Both the position numbers and the translations under genes were made by a program. Shown piece after piece: positions 54,937 through 63,624 of a stretch of 64,000 bases of DNA. Source of the stretch: Akkermansia sp. Its GTDB lineage: Bacteria > Verrucomicrobiota > Verrucomicrobiia > Verrucomicrobiales > Akkermansiaceae. How positions within the stretch are numbered: position 1 is the first letter of the stretch; every line of letters begins with the position of its first letter. The notes under the pieces were generated by a model. That model worked only from the letters and a program-made list of their open reading frames with translations. It ran no database searches and had not been told where the DNA came from. The stretch spans positions 1 through 64,000 of the forward strand of contig JAFYUJ010000089.1 of the NCBI GenBank assembly GCA_017558555.1. The letters are read 5' to 3'.

Positions 54937-55748
54937 ACGGAAATAGGAGCCTTGATGTGCGGATGCGGGTCGTAATTTTCCAGCGTGAAGTCTGCGTAAT
55001 CAAAACCGTCAATCGCGGAGATATCGGGGTTGATACGCATAGTGGGCAGCGGTCGGGGCTCGCGGGAAAGCTGCAATTTGGCCTGTTCGATGTGGTTGCG
55101 ATACAGGTGCAAATCACCAAAGGTATGCACAAACTCGCGGGCTTCATAGCCACAAACCTGGGCCATCATCATCAGGAGCAACGAGTAGCTGGCGATGTTG
55201 AAGGGAACGCCAAGGAACAAATCGCAGCTGCGCTGGTAAAGTTGCAGACTCAGGCCATGCTTCTCGCCCTCTTTCTGTGCAGGAATCACGCAGAATTGGA
55301 ACAGGCAGTGACAGGGAGGCAGAGCCATGTTGTCCACCTCGGCCACATTCCAGGCAGAAACAATGTGGCGGCGGCTCCAGGGATTATGCTTCAGCGAATC
55401 AACCAGCTTGGCTATCTGGTCGATGCTGCCGCCCTGCCCATCCGGCCACTTGCGCCACTGGGAGCCATATACGGGGCCCAAATCGCCGTTTTCATCGGCC
55501 CATTCGTCCCAGATAGTCACTCCATTCTCTTGCAAATAGCGCACATTGGTGCTGCCTTTCAGGAACCACAGCAGCTCGTAGATGATGGAGCGCAGGTGCA
55601 GTTTCTTGGTCGTCAGGCAGGGGAACCCCTCCCGCAAATCAAAGCGGGTCTGGCGGCCAAACACACCTATCGTGCCGGTGCCGGTGCGGTCCTCGCGGCC
55701 CACACCATTCGTCAGCACGTCATCCAACAGCTCAAGATACTGCTTCAT
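54933..55748 (-). CDS. thyA: Thymidylate synthase
   Basis: 271 aa, standard Thy[15 protein letters not shown] (phosphate Arg), [43 protein letters not shown] with the catalytic Cys, [19 protein letters not shown] and [12 protein letters not shown]. Makes dTMP from dUMP using methylene-tetrahydrofolate in the cytoplasm. Starts 8 nt after pyrF stop; overlaps folA. A ThyA/FolA pair means no ThyX is needed. Confidence 0.95.
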   Translation of the reverse strand: MKQYLELLDDVLTNGVGREDRTGTGTIGVFGRQTRFDLREGFPCLTTKKLHLRSIIYELLWFLKGSTNVRYLQENGVTIWDEWADENGDLGPVYGSQWRKWPDGQGGSIDQIAKLVDSLKHNPWSRRHIVSAWNVAEVDNMALPPCHCLFQFCVIPAQKEGEKHGLSLQLYQRSCDLFLGVPFNIASYSLLLMMMAQVCGYEAREFVHTFGDLHLYRNHIEQAKLQLSREPRPLPTMRINPDISAIDGFDYADFTLENYDPHPHIKAPISV

Positions 55749-55755
55749 GGCTCAA

Positions 55756-56538
55756 TTACAAGGCAAGCGCTTCGCGAATCTGCAGAGCATACATCTCCGC
55801 CTTCTGAGCAAAGCTCATCTCGGGGTCCTTGTAGAGGATACCTCGGGAAACATTAATCACGGGCGGTGCCACGCGGGTACCTCCCGTCAGGGCAGACAAA
55901 TCACCACCCTGCGCCCCCAGACCGGGGATGAGCAACGGGGCATCCGGCAGCTCGGAAAGCAGCTCGCCGCTGGCATTCGTGAGCCCCACCACCATGCCTA
56001 CCTCGGTGGCAGCACCTTCCTCGCGAGCGCGGGTCACCATATCGCCCACCAGCTGGTACACCTTGCGTCCGTTGGCAAGCACCTGGCGCTCAATGTCGGC
56101 AGAACCTGCATTGGAGGTCACGGCCAGCAGATACACAGCCTTGCCGGGGCGATCCAGGAAGGGCTCCAGAATATCATAGCCCATGAAGGGGTTGAGCGTC
56201 ACGGCGTCCACATTGACCATGTGCTCGAAATAGGCCTGAGCGTAGTACTTCTGCGTTTCGCCGATGTCGCCGCGCTTGGCATCCAGAATCACGGGAATGT
56301 CCGTGGGCATGTCGGGCAGCAAATCTTCCAACACCTTGAGACCGGGCAAACCCATGGCTTCAAAATAGGCGATATTCGGCTTGTAGGCCGCTGCATAAGG
56401 AGCCGTTTCCTCCACCACGCGGCGCAGCCAGGCGGCCAATTCACTCATATTGGAGCTCTGGGGGCGCGGATCCAAGCCTACGCACAGCGCAGAACGCGTT
56501 GCATTGATTCTTGCCTGCAGTTTTTCAGAAAATTTCAT
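55756..56538 (-). CDS. pyrF: Orotidine 5'-phosphate decarboxylase (PyrF2-type)
   Basis: 260 aa, matching the longer type 2 family. LCVGLDPRPQ (substrate), YKPNIAYFEAMG, ILDAKRGDIGETQKYYAQ (catalytic Lys/Asp tetrad), VTLNPFMGYDILEPFL, VTSNAGSADIE and IPGLGAQGGDL. Last step of UMP synthesis. TATGAT lies about 14 nt upstream with an AGGATGG site between, a likely promoter and ribosome-binding region. First gene of the pyrF-thyA-folA-uvrD operon and left border of the A+T-rich island. Confidence 0.93.
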   Translation of the reverse strand: MKFSEKLQARINATRSALCVGLDPRPQSSNMSELAAWLRRVVEETAPYAAAYKPNIAYFEAMGLPGLKVLEDLLPDMPTDIPVILDAKRGDIGETQKYYAQAYFEHMVNVDAVTLNPFMGYDILEPFLDRPGKAVYLLAVTSNAGSADIERQVLANGRKVYQLVGDMVTRAREEGAATEVGMVVGLTNASGELLSELPDAPLLIPGLGAQGGDLSALTGGTRVAPPVINVSRGILYKDPEMSFAQKAEMYALQIREALAL

Positions 56539-56615
56539 CGTGGAGCCATCCTATCATATTCATGAGCCCATGCCAAGCTTGAACTCGGTACTTTTTGTGC
56601 AAAAGTAAGAGCGGT

Positions 56616-57275
56616 CTAATGTACGCACACGATAGGAGGCGAATTTAAATCCTCAGCAAGACGAAACAGCTCTACAAGTTGAGGATAGAGAGCGTAAGAT
56701 TCTAAAGGAACACCCCTGTTGGTACCAGTAGGTACAATGACGGGCTTCAGCCATTTTTTTAACGCCCCGGGAAACACCATCCAGCGGTAGGGCCGAGCAT
56801 CCTTCACAAACATATTGCCCTCATTGCGCATATTGGGAGTTGCGTTTCTCTTATCTATCAAATCAGCTTTGATATATTTCTTCCCGTTGGCATCAATACT
56901 ACAGATGACCAAGTAATCATCCTTATCACACACGAACGCTCGCACCAATTTGCGGTCATCTTTCATACAATACCCATTCTTTTTAAATCCCTTTGCTTTC
57001 AACTTGTCCTTAAAAATTTCTTTGATATCAAGCACATTCACACGTCCATTATCATAGCATAACAACAGGCGACCTTGTTTATTCTGATACAGCGGATGAA
57101 TGGGGATATTGAACAATACATTCAAGTATTCCACCGCCTGAGTCTCCCTCGATACACGACCATCATCATACAACACAATCCAGCGAATGGTCTTGCGATT
57201 CATGAGATCCATCCGCTCTGCACGCTCGACATACAAGCCCAGCGCTTGCTCCATGGTCATTTCCCTTTGCATCAT
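56616..57275 (-). CDS. Unknown protein of the accessory cassette
   Basis: 219 aa from ATG 57275, which overlaps the upstream stop (ATGA); a GTG at 57311 would overlap further. Beta-rich with repeated lines ending in DGRV or NGRV (IRWIVLYDDGRVSRETQ, RLLLCYDNGRVNVLDIKEI, YLVICSIDANGKKYIKADL). The pattern is loosely like beta-propeller or GyrA C-terminal blades, but this is only a visual likeness. No signal peptide or membrane helix. Translationally coupled to the 548-aa gene, so the two probably act together. Function unknown. Confidence 0.68.
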   Translation of the reverse strand: MMQREMTMEQALGLYVERAERMDLMNRKTIRWIVLYDDGRVSRETQAVEYLNVLFNIPIHPLYQNKQGRLLLCYDNGRVNVLDIKEIFKDKLKAKGFKKNGYCMKDDRKLVRAFVCDKDDYLVICSIDANGKKYIKADLIDKRNATPNMRNEGNMFVKDARPYRWMVFPGALKKWLKPVIVPTGTNRGVPLESYALYPQLVELFRLAEDLNSPPIVCVH

Positions 57276-58918
57276 CTTTTCCCGGTAAAAAAGTTCTTGA
57301 TTTTGTTCCACCCTCTGCGGAGTATACCCTCTTTCTCTACAGGTTCAGCCACATGATGCTCCTCGGTCTCCGCCGTCGGGCAATGTCCACTTTCTGCCGT
57401 GTAATCAGCTTCCAACGGCAGCACATTCTGCTCCCATACCTTGTATGTAGCGACTTCCTCGACCTCATTAGGCGCACACGCCACAGTATCCCAAGCAATC
57501 AGCTCATTCGCACTGTTTCCCACCTCCGTCGCAGCCTCCACATCCGCATTCCACGCCATATCCTCCGACTGCGCATATATCACTGCATGCGCTTTCTGGC
57601 ATTCTACACGCACCTCCTGTATCACAGGTTCCGCATCCATGCGTGCTAATAGTTCCACAGCCTTGCGATGATTCTTCGCGGCTGCTGCAGCCAGACAATA
57701 CTTTGCTATTTGCCATTGCTCAAATGGAGCCAACGCACTCACTTCTTCCTTAATCCGGTCGACTCTGCTACCACAAACAGGATCAACGCCTTGCAATCCT
57801 TGAGTATCTTCTTCTGTGGAGACCTTCTTCTTTTTCTTCTTCTTGGACTGTCCTTGCGTAACTTGTTCTTCCGGCGCTGATAAAACATCTTTGCACTTAT
57901 CGAATAAAGCTTTCGCCGTTTCATGCCCACCTTGGGCAGCTTGCTCCAAAAGCTTCAAAGCTCTTAATAAAAGAATTCTACCCCGTTCATACGGATTCTT
58001 TTTCTCCGTATGAAGCGATTGCTCCTTGGCCTCGGTCTTCACATTCTTGCTCATCGTTGCGGCAGATTTTTCTACTTTCGCATGTTTAGCAGGCGTCTCT
58101 TTTTGGACTTCATAAAGCACGGCCACCAATTCCCGTTTATTTTCTCTCGGTATCGCTATGCTTGGAGCTATTTTTGGAGTATCGCTTAAATGGGATTGAG
58201 TAGCCAAGCTAAGAACAGATTGTGGTAGACTCTGATTTGGGTATGAATGTGATATTTCCTTATTTTGAAACTTTCCCATACTCTCCGCCAAAGCCTGCAT
58301 AGGATTGATACAAGGCTCTGCCGGGGTGGGCGGATTGCGGTCTATCAACAATAAGTCGCCTTTTTCATCAAATCCTTGAACTTCTAACCTCAATTTTTCT
58401 CGTTGTTTGTAGAGATGGCTATTGTTTGCTCTAAGATGATGATTTTTACCAATTTGTGTATCACAAACGACGTAGCGGCCATTTTCTTTTTGGTAAGAGA
58501 TAACCTCAAACTCATACTCCTCACCTTTTATAAAGATTTCATCGTATCGTTCTATGATAGAAGGCTCAAACTCAAGTCGTCCGTTACTTATTTTCCTAAC
58601 GCGCAATAAAATTTCCTGTTTTGGTTCAAAACATGTACAATCACAATAGTAAGGATGTGTACACTCGCGCTTATCTTTTACAACATACCTTGTATGCTGG
58701 GAGCCATCTGCCTTTTGATCAGAAAAACATCCACTTACTGTAAAGGCATATACCTGGCCAACTTGGTAATATAGGTGAAGTTGGGCCTCCTGCTTAAAAA
58801 CAGCATTCTTCGAAGCTTCTTCATTTCTCTCTTTCTGGGGAGTTTTCTGCCCCATAATTCGCACACCTCGACTTTTTCTTTGTGTTTCAGTCTCTTTTAC
58901 TTCACGATGTAACTTCAT
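57272..58918 (-). CDS. Unknown multidomain protein: two OB-like domains, Sel1/TPR-like repeats, amphipathic tail
   Basis: 548 aa. Residues about 48-115 and 128-195 look like two small beta-barrel (OB or CSD-like) domains: YYQVGQVYAFTVSGCF with ILLRVRKISNGRLEFE, then KGEEYEFEVISYQKENGRYV with LRLEVQGFDEKGDLLLID. The first has a Cys cluster (CTHPYYCDCTC) that could bind zinc. A linker follows, then helical Sel1/TPR-like units (LKLLEQAAQGGHETAKALF; KYCLAAAAAKNHRKAVELL), a Lys run and a Glu-rich region. The last residues (RRGWNKIKNFFTGKR) form a basic amphipathic helix likely to touch membrane or nucleic acid. No known family; coupled to the downstream gene. Confidence 0.7.
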   Translation of the reverse strand: MKLHREVKETETQRKSRGVRIMGQKTPQKERNEEASKNAVFKQEAQLHLYYQVGQVYAFTVSGCFSDQKADGSQHTRYVVKDKRECTHPYYCDCTCFEPKQEILLRVRKISNGRLEFEPSIIERYDEIFIKGEEYEFEVISYQKENGRYVVCDTQIGKNHHLRANNSHLYKQREKLRLEVQGFDEKGDLLLIDRNPPTPAEPCINPMQALAESMGKFQNKEISHSYPNQSLPQSVLSLATQSHLSDTPKIAPSIAIPRENKRELVAVLYEVQKETPAKHAKVEKSAATMSKNVKTEAKEQSLHTEKKNPYERGRILLLRALKLLEQAAQGGHETAKALFDKCKDVLSAPEEQVTQGQSKKKKKKKVSTEEDTQGLQGVDPVCGSRVDRIKEEVSALAPFEQWQIAKYCLAAAAAKNHRKAVELLARMDAEPVIQEVRVECQKAHAVIYAQSEDMAWNADVEAATEVGNSANELIAWDTVACAPNEVEEVATYKVWEQNVLPLEADYTAESGHCPTAETEEHHVAEPVEKEGILRRGWNKIKNFFTGKR

Positions 58919-58930
58919 AGCAGCAGAGTT

Positions 58931-59071
58931 CTAAATTAATCGTTCATCTACAGCAAGCAAGGCCCCGCTCTCCACTTCTTCAAAAGTGAGAGTCCCTTCC
59001 TTTCCGCTTATGGGGCTTTTTCGAAACTTGGAGAACCAAACGATACATTTATCTCCTTTTGAGATACTCAT
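58931..59071 (-). CDS. Small ORF at the head of the accessory cassette
   Basis: 46 codons from ATG 59071 to TAG, with AGAGAG about 8 nt upstream. The product starts MSISKGDKCIVWFSKF and ends LLAVDERLI; acidic C-terminal half (TFEEVESGALLAVD). Its stop lies 12 nt before the 548-aa gene, matching the tight spacing of the cassette. A short beta-rich protein (KGDKCIVWF) is plausible. No family recognised; could also be a leader peptide. Confidence 0.45.
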   Translation of the reverse strand: MSISKGDKCIVWFSKFRKSPISGKEGTLTFEEVESGALLAVDERLI

Positions 59072-59194
59072 ATTATTCTCTCTTGTCAAGCATTATGCCT
59101 TATTTACCCATTTTTTGCGGCAGCATTACTCTAGTGTCACATCAACTTGAACCACACACCCGGTCAAAAGGAGCAGGCTCATACATTCTCCATA

Positions 59195-59995
59195 TTAAAG
59201 CCCCAGCAGCTCTTTTTTCTTGCGCTTAAATTCGACCTCATCAATTATACCCTTATCCAAAAGCTCTTTGTATTTGATAATTTGTTCCATAGGGTCTTGT
59301 TGGGTATCGGTCGAGCTCAACGGAGAAGACGGAGGATTAGGAGGTTGCGGAGTGCTGTCATTAGACTTAACAATAGCCTCGAGGAACGCACCTAATTCTT
59401 TTGCTGCATTCATACAGATATTATAAGTCATATCGCCGGATTTACATTTTCCGAACGTTAAAAGTTTTACAACTAAACTGTTACAATAAGCATTCCTCAA
59501 TGTTATGATAATATCTAATGAGAAAATCTCTTTCTTTGAGGTTTTACTGCTCGTAAGCCCTCCGGCGATGGCTCCGGCTCCACCAAATAGTAAGCCTCCT
59601 ACTACGCTGCGACCTATTCCTCCTCCATTTGTTACGGTATTTCCATCTTCCTTTAATTCAACGTTCACTATTTCATCGAATCGAAACAATACCGGATGTT
59701 TAGGCTTTTTTTCTTTTGAGGCATACCACATTTTCAGCTTATCATCGGCACGAAAATACATTCCACCCGCCACAGCTTCTCGATAAGCATTGAATGACTG
59801 AAACACTTCAAGATGCATCATTCGTTCTTTCCACCGTTCAGCTAGGCAATTGATGGTTTGCTGCGGTATAACATTATGATTAACAGCTAGCGTTTTGGCA
59901 CATATCGGACAAATAGCTATATTTTCCTTCGTCCTATACTTTCCTAAGCCCAATTTCACGCCACAGAAAGGGCAAAACTCTTTATTTCCAAACAT
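59195..59995 (-). CDS. DUF4428-like zinc-ribbon protein with C-terminal SHOCT domain
   Basis: 266 aa. Zinc ribbon at the start (FCPFCGVKLGLGKYR, then AICPICAKTL; four Cys), a central beta region of PH-like type (HPVLFRFDEIVNVEL), then a Gly-rich stretch GGGIGRSVVGGLLFGGAGA that could be a membrane hairpin. The end, DPMEQIIKYKELLDKGII then EFKRKKKELLGL, is a SHOCT (short C-terminal) oligomerisation domain. Such proteins occur widely in mobile regions of Firmicutes and gut bacteria with no known job. It begins 12 nt after the zinc-ribbon/TM2 gene, likely one operon. Confidence 0.75.
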   Translation of the reverse strand: MFGNKEFCPFCGVKLGLGKYRTKENIAICPICAKTLAVNHNVIPQQTINCLAERWKERMMHLEVFQSFNAYREAVAGGMYFRADDKLKMWYASKEKKPKHPVLFRFDEIVNVELKEDGNTVTNGGGIGRSVVGGLLFGGAGAIAGGLTSSKTSKKEIFSLDIIITLRNAYCNSLVVKLLTFGKCKSGDMTYNICMNAAKELGAFLEAIVKSNDSTPQPPNPPSSPLSSTDTQQDPMEQIIKYKELLDKGIIDEVEFKRKKKELLGL

Positions 59996-60007
59996 AGTCC
60001 TATATAT

Positions 60008-61252
60008 TTATCGTTTTTCTTGAATATCCTGATATACAATTTCGCTCTGCTCATTTACACGAAATATTGCCACGTACTTTATTTCCAAATTAAAAGAATT
60101 CTTTGCAGAAAACGCGATGCGGATAACATTCGTATAATCTTGAGTTTCCGAAGCAGAATCAAAGAATGATTTCTTATATGTCGAGGGATGTGCAAGCTGA
60201 TTTTTTATTATCTGTTCACACATATCCACATGCTGCTGTAACAATGACTTTAATTTTTCTTGATTACTTAATACTTTTTTATCGCTCTTAATTTCTTCCT
60301 CGGTAAGGTATATACGGTTGTGATTCTTTGCATCAACATAAAATACTAACTTATTCTTTGTACTTCTATTGTTGGAAACATCCACATGAACAATTTCATC
60401 CATCGAAGGATTCATTGCAGCTTTTTCTGCAGCCAACGGCAACAATTTGTTTATTTCCTTTATTTTCTTAACTCCAAATTTCTTCAACATTTTGGGATAC
60501 CCAGACTTCCGCAACTCCTGCGCAGTTTCCGGATATTTATACACAGCACCATCAGCAATAGGGGCACGCCTAGGCTCGGGTGTTTCTTTGCGCCCAATGG
60601 CTAATTTTTCCAGTGAGGTCTTGAGTGCTGATTCTTCTACTGAATTATCACTTTGCTGTTCCTGTGCAGGGATAGCAACAGCTTCCGTCGTGCTACTTTT
60701 ATCTAATTTCTTCTCTTCGGAAATTTGTGAGGTAGCCTCAGCCTGTAAAGAAAAATTATTAACTGCTGTTCCTGTCGTTTGACTTTGTGTATTTTCTACC
60801 TTCTCGGGCTGGGCTGTAGAGTTATCAGACGGAGAACTTTGCACTATTACAAAGAAAAAAGCAAATACAGAAACCAACAATGATACTATACCAAACCCCA
60901 AATTATAATCAGAAAGTTTTTTACCCTTATTGTCCGTATAAGAATTTGTCAATATAAGAATAACATCAACAAATTGCCATATTGCACCTACAAATACGGT
61001 CCAAAGTAAAATCTGTGCTATTGCTGATCCGATTCGACCGGAATAGAATCTATGCAAAGCCAATCCTGGCACATAGCTCAAAACTTGTGTTATCCTATAT
61101 GAACAAGAGCCTACGTCTTGAACTATCGGCAAAGCTGGATTAGGTACAACACTTACCACTTTTTGCGGGGTTGATGCACACACATTATTACCACAATATA
61201 TACAAAAGTAGACCACATCGGGTATCTGTTTTCCACAGGCTGGACAGTTCAT
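60008..61252 (-). CDS. Zinc-ribbon/TM2-domain membrane protein, unknown
   Basis: 414 aa. N-terminal zinc ribbon (NCPACGKQIPDVVYFCIYCG), then a TM2 domain: GLALHRFYSGRIGSAIAQIL and FVDVILILTNSYTDNKGK around two membrane helices, plus a third helix (GIVSLLVSVFAFFFVIVQ). The outside or cytosolic remainder has a Ser/Gln-rich linker, a helical part (RKSGYPKMLKKFGVKKIKEIN) and a beta-rich C-terminal domain (NVIRIAFSAKNSFNLEIKYVAIF). TM2 proteins with zinc ribbons are common but uncharacterised in bacteria. First gene of the island's minus-strand run; A+T-rich. Confidence 0.75.
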   Translation of the reverse strand: MNCPACGKQIPDVVYFCIYCGNNVCASTPQKVVSVVPNPALPIVQDVGSCSYRITQVLSYVPGLALHRFYSGRIGSAIAQILLWTVFVGAIWQFVDVILILTNSYTDNKGKKLSDYNLGFGIVSLLVSVFAFFFVIVQSSPSDNSTAQPEKVENTQSQTTGTAVNNFSLQAEATSQISEEKKLDKSSTTEAVAIPAQEQQSDNSVEESALKTSLEKLAIGRKETPEPRRAPIADGAVYKYPETAQELRKSGYPKMLKKFGVKKIKEINKLLPLAAEKAAMNPSMDEIVHVDVSNNRSTKNKLVFYVDAKNHNRIYLTEEEIKSDKKVLSNQEKLKSLLQQHVDMCEQIIKNQLAHPSTYKKSFFDSASETQDYTNVIRIAFSAKNSFNLEIKYVAIFRVNEQSEIVYQDIQEKR

Positions 61253-61408
61253 AACAAAGCAAAGTGTTCCGAGACCATGCTACATCATTGTGAATACTTA
61301 TCTCCTTGCTAAGTAATAGATTACAGTCATCTACCTTTTAAGAAGGGGGCATTATATGCGGCGGTCAGACTATTCTTGCCCCATTCCTCATAATGGTTTA
61401 TCGTTGAT

Positions 61409-61437
61409 TTTACACAATTTCGAGCAAAACGTATAGT
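61409..61437 (+). promoter_or_regulatory. Promoter of the recombinase gene
   Basis: TTTACA (61409-61414), 17 nt, TATAGT (61432-61437), 26 nt before ATG 61464. Both boxes match 5 of 6. Confidence 0.55.
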
Positions 61438-61463
61438 TTTAGCTTGCTACATCTTTCACAAAG

Positions 61464-62486
61464 ATGAACACACACAAAACCATGAGAGAAAAACGATTAG
61501 CAAAGGAGCTGCTGAGCAGCACGGGGTTAACGCCGCTGGATGCAGCGCGGTTGGTATTGGAGACGGTGGAGACACTGGGGGAGAGGGCCAAGGGGATGGG
61601 GAGAGAGGAGTTGATGAAGCAGCTGCGGCGAGTGATGCAAGAAGGGGTGCGAGCGGTAGAGGCGGCAGAGCACACGGTGACGCTGCGCGAGGCGGTGTGG
61701 GCGAGTGTGGAGGCGCGCAAGGGTTTGCGACCGGTGAGCAGGCGCGATTTGAGGAACTATGCGCGGCGGTTGTTGCGGGTGGAGGGAGCGGGCGACATGC
61801 TGCTGCGCACGATGCGGGTGGCGGATTGCAAGCGGCTGCTGGCGGCAGCCTTTGGGAGCTCGGCCAGCAGCTACAAGAAGGGGCGCGCGGTGCTGAGCAG
61901 CGTGTTTTCGTATGGCCGCCGGCAGGAGTGGTGCGATGAGAATCCGGTATCGCGCATAGAGGTCCCGCGACTGGCGGAGAAAGCGATAGCGCCCCTGACC
62001 CCGGAGGAGGTGCAGCGCCTGAAGGAGGCAGCGCAAAAGCCGCAGCACCGGGCGATGCGTTTTTCGCTGCGCCTGATGCTCTATGGCGGGATACGCCCCA
62101 CAGAGGTGAGCCGGTTGCGGCCGGAGGATATACACTGGGAGGAGGGGCAAGTCATCATCCGCCCCACGGCGAGCAAAACGGGCGGTGGCAGAGCGGTACC
62201 GCTGTGCAGCATGCACGGGCTGAGGCAAAGCGAACGCAGCATTCCCCGCAATTGGCAGCGGCGGTGGCAGGCCCTGCGCCGCGCGGCAGGATTCCGCCAC
62301 GGCAGCTGGGTGCCGGATGTATGCCGCCACACCTTTGCCACCTACCACGCCGCCGCCCACCGCGATTTGCCACAGTTGCAACTGATTATGGGGCACAGGG
62401 ATGTGAGCTTACTGCGATCCCGTTATGTGGTTCCAGCCTTGCGGAAAGATGCCGAAGTTTTTTGGAAATCCGCGGGGAGAGAATGA
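61464..62486 (+). CDS. Tyrosine-type site-specific recombinase/integrase
   Basis: 340 aa. N-terminal SAM-like helical DNA-binding domain (about 70-165: SRRDLRNYARRLLRVEGAG) and C-terminal catalytic domain. Catalytic residues: Arg in LMLYGGIRPTEVSRLR, Lys in PTASKTGGGRAVPL, RHTFATYHAAAH, MGHRDVSLLRSRYV with the nucleophile Tyr. RHxxT of other recombinases appears as RHTFAT. The gene is clearly more G+C-rich than the A+T-rich cassette it adjoins. It could move that cassette or work as a local inversion enzyme; no invertible repeat was found nearby. Confidence 0.88.
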   Translation: MNTHKTMREKRLAKELLSSTGLTPLDAARLVLETVETLGERAKGMGREELMKQLRRVMQEGVRAVEAAEHTVTLREAVWASVEARKGLRPVSRRDLRNYARRLLRVEGAGDMLLRTMRVADCKRLLAAAFGSSASSYKKGRAVLSSVFSYGRRQEWCDENPVSRIEVPRLAEKAIAPLTPEEVQRLKEAAQKPQHRAMRFSLRLMLYGGIRPTEVSRLRPEDIHWEEGQVIIRPTASKTGGGRAVPLCSMHGLRQSERSIPRNWQRRWQALRRAAGFRHGSWVPDVCRHTFATYHAAAHRDLPQLQLIMGHRDVSLLRSRYVVPALRKDAEVFWKSAGRE

Positions 62487-62548
62487 AGTGCACACATGCT
62501 GCGCTATCACAAGCCACAACAATTAGACTTTGCGCAGAAAATACGGGC

Positions 62549-62577
62549 TTGCCTTTTGGGGGTGTTTCGTGTATAAT
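62549..62577 (+). promoter_or_regulatory. Promoter of purM
   Basis: TTGCCT (62549-62554), exactly 17 nt, consensus TATAAT (62572-62577), 27 nt before ATG 62605. Well-formed promoter, probably also serving the purF-like gene. Confidence 0.7.
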
Positions 62578-62604
62578 GCGGGCGCATTACGCGACTTCAA
62601 TCTT

Positions 62605-63603
62605 ATGTCCGGCAACCTCACTTACAAGCAATCCGGCGTCGATACTATCGAGGCACAATCTTTTGTTCACGACATCAGCTCGCATGTCAAGCGCACCCAG
62701 AAGAACCGCCAGCTCTGCAATGCATTTGGTTTGTTCGCAGCCGCTTATGACCTGTCAGCCTACAAGGAACCCGTCATCGTGACCGGTACCGACGGCGTGG
62801 GCACCAAGACCGAAATCCTCTTTGACATGGACATGCTGGAGACCGCCGGCAAGGACCTGGTAGCCATGAATGTGAACGACATCCTCACCACGGGCGGCGA
62901 CCCCCTCGTGTTCTTGGATTACCTTGGCATCTCCAACCTGGAAGTGGAGCGTCCCCGCATTACGCGTCTGGTAGCCGGCATGTGCGACTACCTGGAAAGC
63001 TGCAACTGCATTCTGGCAGGTGGCGAAACGGCAGAAATGCCCGGCGTGGTGCCCGAAAATCTTGTTGAAATGGCCGGTTTCAGCATCGGCTGCGTAGAAA
63101 AGAGCCAGATGATTGACCCCTCCACCCTGGAAAACGGCGATGTCTTCATCGGCTACCCCAGCGATGGTTTCCACGCCAATGGATGGAGCCTGGTGCGCCG
63201 CGTGCTCAAGCAGAATCCTGATTTGCTGAGCGAGGAAGAGCTGCGCGACCTGCTGGCTCCCACCCGCTTGTACCACGATGTGGTGTACGACATGCGCAAG
63301 CTGGGCATCACCCCCAAGGCCTACGCCCACATCACGGGTGGTGGTCTGCCCGAAAACCTGGAGCGTTTCCTGGGCGACAAGGGTGCTGACCTGGAAATCC
63401 CCTACTGGGACAACAAGCCTGCCCAGAAGGTGCTGCAGTTTGTGGATGCTGAGGACAAGTTCCACACCTTCAACATGGGCATTGGCTGGGTAGCCATTGT
63501 GAAGCCCGAGGATGTTGAAAAAGCCATGACTGCCGGCCCTGGTGGCACAGTCATCGGTACTCTGCGCGACGGCAAGGGCATCAAGGTCAGCGTGCGCAAG
63601 TAA
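62605..63603 (+). CDS. purM: Phosphoribosylformylglycinamidine cyclo-ligase
   Basis: 332 aa from ATG 62605; an upstream ATG at 62530 lies before the promoter and is rejected. LTYKQSGVDTIEAQSFV start (normally YK.AGVD), VTGTDGVGTKTEILFDM (Mg-ATP loop), DLVAMNVNDILTTGGDP, YLGISNLEVER, GGETAEMPGVV, GDVFIGYPSDGFHANGWSLV, and AHITGGGLPENLERFL. Fifth step of purine synthesis, AIR formation. 21 nt ahead of the purF-like gene in the same frame. Confidence 0.93.
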   Translation: MSGNLTYKQSGVDTIEAQSFVHDISSHVKRTQKNRQLCNAFGLFAAAYDLSAYKEPVIVTGTDGVGTKTEILFDMDMLETAGKDLVAMNVNDILTTGGDPLVFLDYLGISNLEVERPRITRLVAGMCDYLESCNCILAGGETAEMPGVVPENLVEMAGFSIGCVEKSQMIDPSTLENGDVFIGYPSDGFHANGWSLVRRVLKQNPDLLSEEELRDLLAPTRLYHDVVYDMRKLGITPKAYAHITGGGLPENLERFLGDKGADLEIPYWDNKPAQKVLQFVDAEDKFHTFNMGIGWVAIVKPEDVEKAMTAGPGGTVIGTLRDGKGIKVSVRK

Positions 63604-63624
63604 AACTCAAACACCGCTCCGAAT

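Larger units (their letters stand above)
56616..62486. other. Accessory island between pyrF and purM
   Basis: Between two core nucleotide-synthesis genes lie five A+T-rich minus-strand genes plus one small ORF, none with a recognised core function, next to a G+C-rich tyrosine recombinase reading the other way. The base composition and the recombinase suggest an acquired segment. No flanking direct repeat or tRNA attachment site was found by eye around 56540-56615 or 62487-62604. Confidence 0.55.

Noticed and set aside
53251-54975. 574-codon plus-strand frame opposite uvrD and folA
   Set aside because: It runs antisense through two well-supported genes and has no recognisable domain or start signal.
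61253-61463. Attachment site or invertible repeat near the recombinase
   Set aside because: No inverted or direct repeat longer than a few bases was found by eye here or at 62487-62604.
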